64,000 nt of DNA, from NCBI RefSeq assembly GCF_040546815.1, contig NZ_JBEPOO010000001.1, positions 1,798,001 through 1,862,000 on the forward strand, in the 5' to 3' direction. Every line of letters begins with the position of its first letter. The first letter of the stretch is position 1. Of this stretch, positions 26,790-35,948 are shown piece by piece. The stretch is from Devosia sp. 2618 (GTDB lineage Bacteria > Pseudomonadota > Alphaproteobacteria > Rhizobiales > Devosiaceae). The position numbers and the translations under genes are program-made. The notes under the pieces are model-generated. The model did not search any database. It saw nothing but the letters and a program-made list of their open reading frames with translations, and was not told where the DNA came from.

Positions 26790-27568
26790 GTCTGATGCCC
26801 GGCCTGTGTTCGGTTGCGTTGCGGCACCTTGATCCTCAGCAAGTCGTGAACTGCGCCATAGCCGGCAAGGCGGCTGGCATCGAATGGGAAGCGCGCATTC
26901 ACGTGCCTCCGGGCGACCGGGACAAAGCCCATCGCGCAGCCGGACTGACGGCCGATGCGGGGCTATCGATCCCCTCCTACGGTGCCTATGCACGGGCCGG
27001 CTCAGCCGATGCGCGCGACGATTTTGTTGCGTGCCTGATCAGCGCCGAATCGCTCGGTGCACCAATGATCAGGGTCTGGGCCGGCAGTACCGAAGGGCTG
27101 TCAGGCGCAGAACGCGACGATGCGGCTAAGCGCGTCGCTTCGGACCTGGCCGACTTCTGCGACCGCGCGTCAGACATCGGCAAAATAGTCTCGCTGGAGT
27201 TTCATCCCGGCACCTTCACCGAGGACGCTCGATCAACGTTGGACCTCATCGAGCGCGTCGGCCGCGCAAACCTACTCTCACACTGGCAACCCGACTACGG
27301 CCAATCGCTACCAGCGGCATCAAACGCGCTCACCGCCATCCTGCCTGTGCTCAGTCACCTACATGTCTTCTATTGGACCAAGGAACACCTACGCCTGCCC
27401 CTTTCCGAAGGCCGGAGCTACTGGCAGGCTTTGCTAGGCACAACCTCAAAGGCAAGCTCATCGCTTCCGTTCATGCGGTTCGCGATGCTTGAATTCTCGC
27501 AGAATGACGACCCGGGCAATGTGGTCGCCGACCTGCTCATACTGCACAGCATTCTGAAGGATTCTTGA
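26786..27568 (+). CDS. Sugar phosphate isomerase/epimerase-like TIM-barrel protein
   Basis: 260 residues of the AP endonuclease-2/xylose isomerase-like fold. Metal-ligand positions are suggested by GIEWEARIHVPPGD near 31-44, SLEFHPGTFTED near 134-145 and LSHLHVFYW near 188-196. Start overlaps the LacI stop (ATGA). Last gene of the plus operon; its stop lies 2 bases from that of the convergent aminotransferase. Function beyond sugar or sugar-acid isomerisation is not assignable. Confidence 0.78.
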   Translation: MSLMPGLCSVALRHLDPQQVVNCAIAGKAAGIEWEARIHVPPGDRDKAHRAAGLTADAGLSIPSYGAYARAGSADARDDFVACLISAESLGAPMIRVWAGSTEGLSGAERDDAAKRVASDLADFCDRASDIGKIVSLEFHPGTFTEDARSTLDLIERVGRANLLSHWQPDYGQSLPAASNALTAILPVLSHLHVFYWTKEHLRLPLSEGRSYWQALLGTTSKASSSLPFMRFAMLEFSQNDDPGNVVADLLILHSILKDS

Positions 27569-27570
27569 GC

Positions 27571-28791
27571 CTAATGCCCAGCAATGCGCCGGGCATCCTG
27601 CAGGACTTCAAGGACTGTGTCGATATCTGACCGATTGTTGTAGCAGTGCAGCCCCATCCGCAACTGGCCACGGCGCAAGGTACTAACGACGCCAGCCTCC
27701 GTTAGAACCTCGTGGCACCGCGTCATCCTAGGATCAGCGGAATAGCCATGACCACCAGCGTCGACTTCGCCCAGCGTGATGACGTGCGATGGAAGACGCG
27801 GCGCGAAGACCGGCAGGCCCAGACGGTTGAGGCCGTCGCGAAGCTCATCGGCAAGCTCCAGCACATGCGCCTCGATCGCTCGCGTTCCCAACTCCAGCAG
27901 CATGGTCAGCGAGGCCTCAGCAGCGTAGGCGCCAGCGAGGTTGTAGCTGCCAAGTTCAAAGCGTCCCGCATCCGGTCGCGGGCGATAATCGTAGGTTCCC
28001 ATTGCTGAGGCATCGTCGTTTTCGGCGTCAGCGCCTGTGCGCGACATGTGAACAGGCATCAGCCGGTCGAGCCAATTGCGTTTCACATACAGGAAACCAT
28101 AGCCATAAAGGCCGAGCAGGCCTTTGCTGGTGGACGTAGCGAAGCCATCGATCGGTTCATTGGAAAAGTCATGGTGCAGGATGCCGGCAGACTGAACACC
28201 ATCGACGAGCAGAAAAATACCCCGCTTGCGACACTCCGTTCCCAACGCAGTGATATCTGTTCGCTCACCGGGGGCAAAACTCACCGAGGCGACCGATACC
28301 AATCGCGTTCTGCTATCCATGGCGGCGATCATTGCATCGACGTCAATGCGTCCCGCGACGCCGCGCACGTTGCGCAACTCGATGCCCCGCCGTTGTTGGT
28401 GGAGCCATGGGTAGATGTTGTTGGGGTGCTCAGCCCCCAAGGCCAGCAAGACATTATCCCCCTCCGCAAATGGGAAGGCCGTCGCTACGCTATTCAAGCC
28501 GTCGGAAACATTGCGCGTCACAGCAATCTCATCGGGAGTGGCACCAACCATTTCCGCAAAGAGGCGGCGAGACGATGTGACTTTCTCTTCGTGTCCAACC
28601 CGGTTAGTTGAGGCATGGGTAAGATGATCAAGAAACCTGTCGACGCCCTGGCGTATGGGATCAGCCAAAATCATCTTGTCGCAGATGGACAAATAGGTGG
28701 TCTCGGCGACAGCGGGAAAAAGCGCACGCAGTTCAGGAGAACCACATAGGAGCGCAGAATTGTTCGCGAGCACTGGTCTCGATGCGGTCAT
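27571..28791 (-). CDS. Class V aminotransferase-fold PLP enzyme (isopenicillin N epimerase/desulfurase-like)
   Basis: 406 residues. PLP contacts are visible: VDGVQSAG near 190-197 with the Asp that binds the pyridine nitrogen, and the Schiff-base Lys in TSTSKGLLGLYG near 215. VSFAPGERTDI and GRFELGSYN are typical of the isopenicillin N epimerase/selenocysteine lyase-like branch. No conserved active-site Cys loop is apparent, so a desulfurase role is less likely than epimerase, lyase or transaminase. Last gene of an operon that runs from an MmgE/PrpD protein through an importer. Confidence 0.82.
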   Translation of the reverse strand: MTASRPVLANNSALLCGSPELRALFPAVAETTYLSICDKMILADPIRQGVDRFLDHLTHASTNRVGHEEKVTSSRRLFAEMVGATPDEIAVTRNVSDGLNSVATAFPFAEGDNVLLALGAEHPNNIYPWLHQQRRGIELRNVRGVAGRIDVDAMIAAMDSRTRLVSVASVSFAPGERTDITALGTECRKRGIFLLVDGVQSAGILHHDFSNEPIDGFATSTSKGLLGLYGYGFLYVKRNWLDRLMPVHMSRTGADAENDDASAMGTYDYRPRPDAGRFELGSYNLAGAYAAEASLTMLLELGTRAIEAHVLELADELRDGLNRLGLPVFAPRLPSHVITLGEVDAGGHGYSADPRMTRCHEVLTEAGVVSTLRRGQLRMGLHCYNNRSDIDTVLEVLQDARRIAGH

Positions 28792-28820
28792 CGATCATGA
28801 TCCCCAATCTTAGGTGAGTG

Positions 28821-30371
28821 TCAGCTGGCTCGCGCAAGAATGGCGCAGGCCTGCTCCAGCATGTCGTCGTGATGGCTCCGGAAATTGGCGCGGCTTACCG
28901 GGTAAGGCACATCCGGCACGGCCGGATTGCTTTCGAGAACCTGGCCATTGGGGCGGACGGTGTTGCCGCAGCTCCATTCAAAACCAACAATTGGCTTGCC
29001 GGTGGGTAGCGTTAGCACCTCAGTTCCAACCCAGGTCTTGGAGAAACCTCCAAGCGGCATGCCGATATGGGCGACACACATCCTGTTGTCAGAGATTTGG
29101 GCGGCAACCTGATCGATATGCGATCCGCTGAAGGGCATGGTCAGCATCACCATCGAGCCCGTGAAATGAACCGGTGCGGGCTCCAGCCAACCGTCCCCAG
29201 TCATAGGCTGGTGCGCACACTTGAAAGGCACAAGCGGTGTCGAACCGCCTTCACCCAACGATGCACGCACAGCGTTCAGCAACCAGTCGCGGCGCCATCC
29301 GACAGCTTCCAATTGGCCAGCATTCAATTTGCCGCCAGCGACGGCTTCCGCATCCTCGTTCAGGACTTCATCGATGATCGATGGCACTACGTCGCTGCGA
29401 CGAAGGTCACCTAGATTGATGCGAAAACGCTTCTTTGCCAGCACGCGGAGAAGATAGCCGCCATAGTCGCCGCCGCGGCATCTGGTGGCATCAAAGACTA
29501 TGTCGTGGGACAGCAGGTCGTGCGTCTCGCAGAATGCCATCAAGGCATCGACGTCGTTGCAGAGGTTTGGTCCAAAGCCAAGCCAATCCAGAGCAATGAC
29601 ACGCGCCGTTCGTGAGCGATAGAGGCGACAGCTCTCCCATTCGGCGACAAGGGTCCAGGCTGAATAGCGTTGGGGCTTTGGAAGCGAGAATGCGGCGGAA
29701 GGACCGTATTTCAGGTCCACCCCAATGGGCTCGTCGTCCGTCTCAAAGGTCAGCTTCAGACTTTCACCATAGTGAGGCAGCTCGCTCCCTTGCCGCACCA
29801 CGTGATGCGGCAGGTGGTACCAGAAAAATGCGGGCACCGAGTAGCAATGATAGGGTTCAACGGCGGTCGCGTAGTCGGCGAATGGTACGTCGTTTACCGC
29901 GAGAAGCCGCGCGCCAACGGACAGGTTCTCAGGCAGTGCAACGGACTTGTCCTTCGCTGCCAGAAACAGGAAAGGCTGGTCCTCGGTGAAATCAGTGGCC
30001 AGCTCTATGCCAACGCGAAGCGCTTCGCACTCTTGAAGCGCTCCATAGTTGCGTATCTGGTTTCTGCTCAGTTCATCGGGCACGGGCAATCCGTCGGTCA
30101 CCGGCTGCACGCGGAGATGTCGATCATGCCGCGTATTGGACAGCAGGGTTAGCGCATACCAGAGCTCGGCCGGTGTGCTCGCATCGAGCAACTGGTTGCG
30201 GTAGCGCCCCATGTCGCGTGGTACATCAATGTCGAACAGACGGTTTTTCGCCGGAGAAATCGCCTGCCGCCGCAGCGTCGCAGCGACCAGATGGTCAAAC
30301 ATTGCGCTACGGTCGTCGCGAGTGCCAATCAGGTCCGCGCTTTCGGTGTCGTCCCAACGGCTGTCCGTCAT
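28821..30371 (-). CDS. Uncharacterised protein, S41 peptidase-like C-terminal region
   Basis: 516 residues, no signal peptide or membrane helix, so cytoplasmic. The C-terminal third resembles the tail-specific protease (S41) fold: the strand VHFTGSMVMLTMPFSGSHID near 425-445, where a catalytic Ser might sit, then VAHIGMPLGGFSKTWVGTEV. The catalytic Lys of S41 is not clear, so activity is uncertain. The middle holds a PDZ-like stretch (LSVGARLLAVNDVPFADYA). Start overlaps the ATPase stop (ATGA). Possibly acts on the imported compound. Confidence 0.6.
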   Translation of the reverse strand: MTDSRWDDTESADLIGTRDDRSAMFDHLVAATLRRQAISPAKNRLFDIDVPRDMGRYRNQLLDASTPAELWYALTLLSNTRHDRHLRVQPVTDGLPVPDELSRNQIRNYGALQECEALRVGIELATDFTEDQPFLFLAAKDKSVALPENLSVGARLLAVNDVPFADYATAVEPYHCYSVPAFFWYHLPHHVVRQGSELPHYGESLKLTFETDDEPIGVDLKYGPSAAFSLPKPQRYSAWTLVAEWESCRLYRSRTARVIALDWLGFGPNLCNDVDALMAFCETHDLLSHDIVFDATRCRGGDYGGYLLRVLAKKRFRINLGDLRRSDVVPSIIDEVLNEDAEAVAGGKLNAGQLEAVGWRRDWLLNAVRASLGEGGSTPLVPFKCAHQPMTGDGWLEPAPVHFTGSMVMLTMPFSGSHIDQVAAQISDNRMCVAHIGMPLGGFSKTWVGTEVLTLPTGKPIVGFEWSCGNTVRPNGQVLESNPAVPDVPYPVSRANFRSHHDDMLEQACAILARAS

Positions 30372-31375
30372 GCTGCAACTCCAACAACCGGACAGGCGTG
30401 CCGATGCGTTCCCGGTGCGCCGATCAGGGAAGGCACCCGTCCCGCACATTCGGGACGATGCATCCCACACCGCGTATGGAAGGCACAGCCTGACGGCATG
30501 TTGAGTGGAGATGGCACCTCACCAGGCACGGGCAGAAACACCTGATTGCGGCGCGATAGCTTGGGCGCGTTCTCGAGCAAGGCGCGGGTGTAGGGATGGC
30601 GCGGATTGGCGAAAACTTCGGCAGCAGGCCCCTCCTCCACCACACGGCCCAGATACATCACCATGATGCGATCCGAGATATGCCGTAACACGCCGAGGTC
30701 ATGGCTGATGAAGGCATAGGTCAGACCAAACTTGTCCTTGAGGTCCATGAAGAGGTTCAGGATCTGCGCCTGGATGGAAACGTCCAGAGCAGCCACGGAC
30801 TCATCACAGACAATGGTTTCAGGTTGGAGTGCCAGCACACGCGCAATATTGATGCGTTGACGCTGTCCGCCTGAAAACTGGTGTGGGTATCGCGACATCG
30901 CGTCAGCCGGCATACCCACTGTCTCCAGTTGTGCCGCGACAAAGTCCTTCAACTCGCGTCGACTGACGAGACCATGCAAAAGGGGGCCTTCGCCAATCAG
31001 GTCCTTGACCTGCAAGCGCGGATTGAGCACCGAGCCAGAATCCTGAAAGATCATCTGCAATTTCAGATGTCTCGGGCGCCGCGAGCGCATCACAGGCTCC
31101 CCACGATAGGTCACTGTCCCATTCGACGGGCGCATCAGACCAACCATGGCTCGTCCCAGCGTTGACTTGCCGCAGCCGGATTCTCCGGCAATGCCAAGCA
31201 CCTCGCCGCGGCGAAGGCTCAGGTCAACGCCATTGAGCGCCCGTACACGCGCCGGAGGCTTGCGCTTGCCGCGCAGCAGGCGAACACCTTTGTCGACCCA
31301 ATCCTCGTGACGGCCAAAGATATGCTGAATGCCCTGCATTTCGAGCAGGGTCTCCATCTGATGTTCGGCCGTCAT
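30368..31375 (-). CDS. ABC importer ATPase, OppF/DppF type
   Basis: 335 residues. Walker A GESGCGKST near 60, signature FSGGQRQRIN near 157, and Walker B IVCDESVAALD, with Ser where most ATPases have Pro, as is common in OppF. The oligopeptide C-terminal domain ends with the cysteine-bearing FHTRCGMHRPEC. The ATG at 31375 overlaps the OppD-type stop (ATGA); a longer frame to 31459 runs inside that gene and is unlikely. Confidence 0.93.
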   Translation of the reverse strand: MTAEHQMETLLEMQGIQHIFGRHEDWVDKGVRLLRGKRKPPARVRALNGVDLSLRRGEVLGIAGESGCGKSTLGRAMVGLMRPSNGTVTYRGEPVMRSRRPRHLKLQMIFQDSGSVLNPRLQVKDLIGEGPLLHGLVSRRELKDFVAAQLETVGMPADAMSRYPHQFSGGQRQRINIARVLALQPETIVCDESVAALDVSIQAQILNLFMDLKDKFGLTYAFISHDLGVLRHISDRIMVMYLGRVVEEGPAAEVFANPRHPYTRALLENAPKLSRRNQVFLPVPGEVPSPLNMPSGCAFHTRCGMHRPECAGRVPSLIGAPGTHRHACPVVGVAA

Positions 31376-32373
31376 GACAATGCACTTTCTTGTGGGTTCC
31401 AGCACCTGACGGCGCGGCGACCGAGATCGCGCGCCAGCAGGGGCGGCGGCGCTATGCACTCCTGAGTGGCTTTGTGGCAGCGTGGCCGGAAGGCGCAGCC
31501 GTCGGGCAGACTAAGCAGCGATGGCGTGTTGCCGGGAATCTGGCGGAGACGGCGATCCGAGGCCACCTCGCCCTCTCCTGGGATCGACGTGATCAGCCCG
31601 CGTGTATAGGGATGGTTAGGGTTGTCGAGCAGGGCGTCTGTCTCGCCGAATTCAACAACCTTGCCTGCGTACATCACGGCAACATTTTGCGCCAATCCGG
31701 CGACCACTGCCAGGTCGTGGGTGATCCATATCCACGCAGTACCGGTCTCTCGGGCGAGTTTTTGTACCTCGGCCAGAATTTGAACCTGGGTGGTTACGTC
31801 AAGTGCGGTCGTAGGCTCATCGGCGATGATCAGGTCGGGTTCGTTGATCAAGGCAATCGCGATGGCGATGCGCTGCCGCATCCCGCCCGAGAACTCGTGC
31901 GGAAACGCCTGCATGCGCTGTTCCGGGTCAGGGATACCAACGCGTTGCATGACGTCTACTGCGCGCCGCTCCGCCTCGGACCGGGCGACGGGCCGATGTG
32001 CCAAGACCGTCTCGATCAGTTGCGTGCCGATCCTAAGGGACGGGTTCAGCGACATCATCGGATCTTGCATGATCATTGCGATCCGATTGCCACGCAGTTG
32101 GCGTAGTTGCTTTTCCGACAGTGCATTGAGCAACAACTCGCCGCCTTGGGCGTCGCGCAGTATGATCTCGCCACCGGTGATCTTACCGGGTTCGTCCAAC
32201 ACACCGAGAATTGAGTAACCGGTGATGGTTTTTCCCGAACCGGACTCCCCGACCAAGCCGAGCACCTCGCCGCGATTGACGGAGAAGCTGACGTCATCGA
32301 CGGCACGCACCACGCCATTCTTGGTGAAGAAATGAGTTTGCAGGTTACGGACTTCGAGCAGAGGCAAATTCAT
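31372..32373 (-). CDS. ABC importer ATPase, OppD/DppD type
   Basis: 333 residues. Walker A GESGSGKT near 37-44, signature FSGGMRQRIA, Walker B LIIADEPTTALD, C-terminal FRPRCHKATQEC cysteine region. The ATG at 32373 overlaps the permease stop (ATGA) and places the first ATPase strand (LLEVRNLQTHF) at the expected distance; a frame to 32655 would overlap the permease by 286 bases. Confidence 0.93.
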   Translation of the reverse strand: MNLPLLEVRNLQTHFFTKNGVVRAVDDVSFSVNRGEVLGLVGESGSGKTITGYSILGVLDEPGKITGGEIILRDAQGGELLLNALSEKQLRQLRGNRIAMIMQDPMMSLNPSLRIGTQLIETVLAHRPVARSEAERRAVDVMQRVGIPDPEQRMQAFPHEFSGGMRQRIAIAIALINEPDLIIADEPTTALDVTTQVQILAEVQKLARETGTAWIWITHDLAVVAGLAQNVAVMYAGKVVEFGETDALLDNPNHPYTRGLITSIPGEGEVASDRRLRQIPGNTPSLLSLPDGCAFRPRCHKATQECIAPPPLLARDLGRRAVRCWNPQESALS

Positions 32374-33281
32374 CGCTTCAACCTCGGATTGAACATGTCC
32401 CGCAGACGGTCGGACATGAGGCTCAAGGCAAAAACTGTGAGGCCAAGCGCGATCCCCGGCGCGAGGCTGATCCAGTATTTTCCGCCCAATAGGTAGCCAA
32501 AGCCGTTGGAGATCAGCATGCCAAGCGACGGTTGCGTCACCGGCATACCCAGCCCGAGGAAGGACAAGGAGGCCTCGATAGAAACGGCCGAGGCCAGCTG
32601 AATGGAGGCGATGACCATGAGCGGTGGCAGGCAGTTTGGTAGAATATGCCGCCATAGAATGCGGAAGGTCGGCACCTGGGCGAGTTGCGCGGCCAGCACA
32701 TATTCACGGGATCGCTCGACCAGTGCCGAGGCCCGAACGTTGCGGGCAAAATAAGCCCATTGAACCACCGCCAAGGCGAAAATGGTCTTGTCGATGCCAC
32801 GGCCAAAGGTAACCATCAGCATCATCGCAACCAAAATGGTCGGAAAGCTCATCTGAATGTCGACAATGCGCATGATCAGAGAGTCTACCCAGCGGCCCGC
32901 ATAGGCAGAGACCAGCCCCATCAGTGTGCCGAAAACCAGCGCGATGCCCAGGCTCGAGAGCGCAACCATGAAACTGGCGCGCAAACCAAACAGCAGCGCC
33001 GACAGCATGTCACGACCATTGGCGTCGGTGCCCAGAACATAGACTTGCCCCATGCCGCCGATTGAACCGGGTGGTAGTTCACTGTCCATGAAATCGACCT
33101 GCATCAGGTCATAGGGGTTCTGCGGCGCAACAACGGGCGCCAGAAAGGCGATGGCGATCAGGATCACCGTGATCACAATGCCAAAAACCGCAGCATAGCT
33201 TTCAGAGTACTCCGCCCAGAACCGACCGATGGGGTGGGCGGCGAGACGCGCGCGCAGCGAGGGAGTGGTGGTCGCAATCAT
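32370..33281 (-). CDS. ABC importer permease, DppC/OppC type
   Basis: 303 residues. N-terminal helix near 33-53, then VLGTDANGRDMLSALLFG near 85-102, then five helices with the coupling motif YVLAAQLAQVPTFRILWRH near 195-213. Overlaps both neighbours by ATGA, so the permeases and ATPases are translated together. Confidence 0.92.
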   Translation of the reverse strand: MIATTTPSLRARLAAHPIGRFWAEYSESYAAVFGIVITVILIAIAFLAPVVAPQNPYDLMQVDFMDSELPPGSIGGMGQVYVLGTDANGRDMLSALLFGLRASFMVALSSLGIALVFGTLMGLVSAYAGRWVDSLIMRIVDIQMSFPTILVAMMLMVTFGRGIDKTIFALAVVQWAYFARNVRASALVERSREYVLAAQLAQVPTFRILWRHILPNCLPPLMVIASIQLASAVSIEASLSFLGLGMPVTQPSLGMLISNGFGYLLGGKYWISLAPGIALGLTVFALSLMSDRLRDMFNPRLKR

Positions 33282-34252
33282 CCTTGCAGCGCCTCGCGCG
33301 TCCGCGGGTCGAGCACGATGTAAAGGATGTCAACGATGAGATTGATGATAACGAAAGTGAAGGTGAAGATGATCATATAGGCAACCACAACTGGCCGATC
33401 GAGCATGTTGATGGAGTCAATCAGCAGCTTGCCGATACCCGGCCAGGCGAAGACAGTCTCGGTGATGATGGATCCCGCTATCAGCCCGCCAATCTCAAGC
33501 CCGATGATCGTAACGATCGGGATCATGACATTGCGCAGGGCATGAACGGTAACGATGCGGCGCGTGGGCAGGCCCTTGATGCGCGCCAGCTTGATGTAGT
33601 CGAGCAGCATCACTTCCTGCATCCCCGACTTGGCAAGACGGAACATCAGCGCCATGTTCCCGATGGCAAGCGTCACTGCAGGCATGATCAGATGAACCAG
33701 ACCATCGCGGGTCAGAAAGCTCCAAGCGACACCGTTAATCTCCACGGTCTGCCCACGCCCAATTGCGGGCAATATAGGCAACCAGACTGCCAGGCAGAGC
33801 AGCAGCATCAGGCCGAACCAGAAGTTGGGCAGGCTGAAGCCAAGGACCGAGATGACGCTACCACCACGCGAAAAGCGGCTCTTTGGAAAAACCCCGGCAA
33901 TGATGCCTAATGGCAGGCCGATACCCACAGAGATCAGCAGCGATGCAATGGTCATTTCGAGAGTCGCCGGCAGACGCTGCAAGATCATCGTCGAGACAGG
34001 CAGGCTGGTCACATAGGAGCGACCAAAATCACCGGAGAACAGCCTCTCCATGTAGCGCCAGTACTGCACCCAGAGCGACTGGTCCAATCCGAGGCGCTCA
34101 GTGGCTGCCTGGATTTGGGCGGCGGTGGCGGACTCGTCAGCCAACACCTCCATCGGATTGCCGATCATGTAGATGCCGGCAAAGGTAATGAAACTCAACA
34201 CCAGCAGGGTCAGGACAGACTGAAACAGTCTGCGAATGATCATTTCGGTCAT
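33278..34252 (-). CDS. ABC importer permease, DppB/OppB type
   Basis: 324 residues. First helix near 12-30 (QSVLTLLVLSFITFAG), long periplasmic loop, five further helices, coupling motif YIKLARIKGLPTRRIVTVH near 215-233. The ATG at 34252 has a G-rich ribosome site just upstream; a frame to 34306 adds 18 charged residues before the first helix. Confidence 0.91.
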   Translation of the reverse strand: MTEMIIRRLFQSVLTLLVLSFITFAGIYMIGNPMEVLADESATAAQIQAATERLGLDQSLWVQYWRYMERLFSGDFGRSYVTSLPVSTMILQRLPATLEMTIASLLISVGIGLPLGIIAGVFPKSRFSRGGSVISVLGFSLPNFWFGLMLLLCLAVWLPILPAIGRGQTVEINGVAWSFLTRDGLVHLIMPAVTLAIGNMALMFRLAKSGMQEVMLLDYIKLARIKGLPTRRIVTVHALRNVMIPIVTIIGLEIGGLIAGSIITETVFAWPGIGKLLIDSINMLDRPVVVAYMIIFTFTFVIINLIVDILYIVLDPRTREALQG

Positions 34253-34290
34253 AGAGCCCCCCTGCTCTGCGTGCCTATAGCGGATAGGAC

Positions 34291-34309
34291 GCGGCGCCCA
34301 TGGCACCGC
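34291..34309 (-). terminator. Intercistronic hairpin after the binding-protein gene
   Basis: On the minus strand GCGGTGCC, ATG loop, GGCGCCGC: 8 bp with one G-U pair, 12 bases after the binding-protein stop. It matches the place of similar hairpins in other importer operons of this window. Confidence 0.5.
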
Positions 34310-34321
34310 ATCCCGGTTTAA

Positions 34322-35923
34322 TTACTCAGCAGGCCGAGCGAACAGCGCATTGCTGACATTGGCGCGCGATGGGGTGTAGACCACCGAAGCATTGGAGGCC
34401 CAAGTGGCCTTGCGGTTGTAAAGCGGGATCAGGCCGTAATCGTCCACGATCACGATCTCCATTGCCCGCTGCAACAGAGCTGCACGTGCAGCATCGTCAA
34501 CGGTCGCCGAAGCCTCGACCACCAAGGCATCCACCTCAGCGTTCGAGTAACGTCCACGGTTGGACGTCCCGATACCCTTGTCGTGGTCGCGCGTACCTGC
34601 AATGCCACGGATCGTATAGGCGGCTTCGCCCGTCGAGGTGCCCCATGAATGGATCATGTGCGCAAACTCGAAATCGTTGGTCTTGGGAATGAAGACCGCA
34701 TGCGGCATGGTCTCGACAGTTGTCTGCACACCCGCCCGCGTCCACATCTGCGCAACGGCCTGAATGGCGCGTGCCCGCATCGTGTCATCGTTTGAAGTTG
34801 TCAGGACGATCTTGAAACCCTCCGGATAGCCCGCCTCCGCCAACAGTGCCTTGGCGCCTTCTACGTTGTAGGGCTCCACCGGAATGTTGGGGTTGAAGCC
34901 GAACATGCCCTCTGGCACCAGTTGGCTGGCCGGATAGGCGTCGTTCGAGAGTCCGCGCTCGACCAGACCAACACGGTCAATCGCCATCGAGAGTGCGTGT
35001 CGGACACGCTGGTCCAGCATTGGATTGACCGGCAGATCGTTGCCGGAAAGATCGGTCGCCTGGCCAGGAATTGGCTTTTCGTGCTCAACGTCCAGCGCGA
35101 TGAATGCGATGCTGCTGGTGCCTGTTGACCAGAGCTTCATGTCTGGCTTCGCGCTGATGGCGGCAAAATCTGTGACGGGAACGTCGGAAATGAGATCAAC
35201 GTCACCTGCCAGAAGCGCTGCGACGCGGGCTGGATCAGACCCGATTACACGCTGGGTGACCGTTTCCCAAGCTGGCGTATCGCCCCAATAGGCGTCGTTA
35301 CGGGCAAACTCGTAGACTTCGCCGATACGTGCCGAGACAAACTTGTAAGGCCCGGTGCCGATCATGGCTTCGCCAGTGACGTAATCGTCCGTGGCCTTGC
35401 CCTCGCCGACTGCGCGCGAAACGATCTGCACGTCCGCCAGGTTGATCGGCAGGTTTGGCGCTGCGCCCTTGGTGACGATTTCCAGCGTGTGCTCGTCTAT
35501 CGCGCGATAGGACTCGATGTCAGCCAGGCGCGCCGTAAAGGGGCTGGGGCTGTCGGTAATCGTTGGTACGCGCTCAAAGCTGAAGATCACGTCGTCAGCG
35601 GTGAACGGCTTGCCGTCGTGGAAGGTCACGCCCTGGCGCAGATGAAAGGTCCAGACGCCGTCTTCGGTCACATCCCAGCTTTCCGCAAGCGCGGCGTGCG
35701 GCTGCATGAATTCGTCTTTCCAGGTCAGTCCCTCGAAGACCTGACCAGTCATCGATATATTGGAGCTATTGGCATGGAAGTGCGGGTCGATCGAGGTTGG
35801 CGCCGAGGCCATACCCATCACGAGATCCTGCGCCAGCAGTGGCGATGTTCCGAGCGCAGCAAGGAGCACAAGGCCCGATGCGGAGCGCGCTAGACGCTTA
35901 CGAGAGGAGGCAAAGAACGACAT
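34322..35923 (-). CDS. ABC importer substrate-binding protein, family 5
   Basis: 533 residues. Signal peptide about 1-37 (basic SSRKRLAR, then GLVLLAALGTSPLLAQ). The mature protein starts DLVMGMASAPTSIDPHFHAN, and VWTFHLRQGVTFHDGKPF near 100-117 is the family hallmark. The ATG at 35923 is preferred because longer frames put 61 non-signal residues ahead of it. Second gene of the minus operon, 25 bases after the MmgE/PrpD stop. Ligand unknown. Confidence 0.9.
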   Translation of the reverse strand: MSFFASSRKRLARSASGLVLLAALGTSPLLAQDLVMGMASAPTSIDPHFHANSSNISMTGQVFEGLTWKDEFMQPHAALAESWDVTEDGVWTFHLRQGVTFHDGKPFTADDVIFSFERVPTITDSPSPFTARLADIESYRAIDEHTLEIVTKGAAPNLPINLADVQIVSRAVGEGKATDDYVTGEAMIGTGPYKFVSARIGEVYEFARNDAYWGDTPAWETVTQRVIGSDPARVAALLAGDVDLISDVPVTDFAAISAKPDMKLWSTGTSSIAFIALDVEHEKPIPGQATDLSGNDLPVNPMLDQRVRHALSMAIDRVGLVERGLSNDAYPASQLVPEGMFGFNPNIPVEPYNVEGAKALLAEAGYPEGFKIVLTTSNDDTMRARAIQAVAQMWTRAGVQTTVETMPHAVFIPKTNDFEFAHMIHSWGTSTGEAAYTIRGIAGTRDHDKGIGTSNRGRYSNAEVDALVVEASATVDDAARAALLQRAMEIVIVDDYGLIPLYNRKATWASNASVVYTPSRANVSNALFARPAE

Positions 35924-35948
35924 CGTGGGCACCTTTCTGTAACTCAAG

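Noticed and set aside
27571..28791. Cysteine desulfurase (NifS/SufS) assignment
   Set aside because: No Fe-S assembly genes nearby and no clear active-site Cys loop; sequence is closer to the isopenicillin-N-epimerase-like branch.
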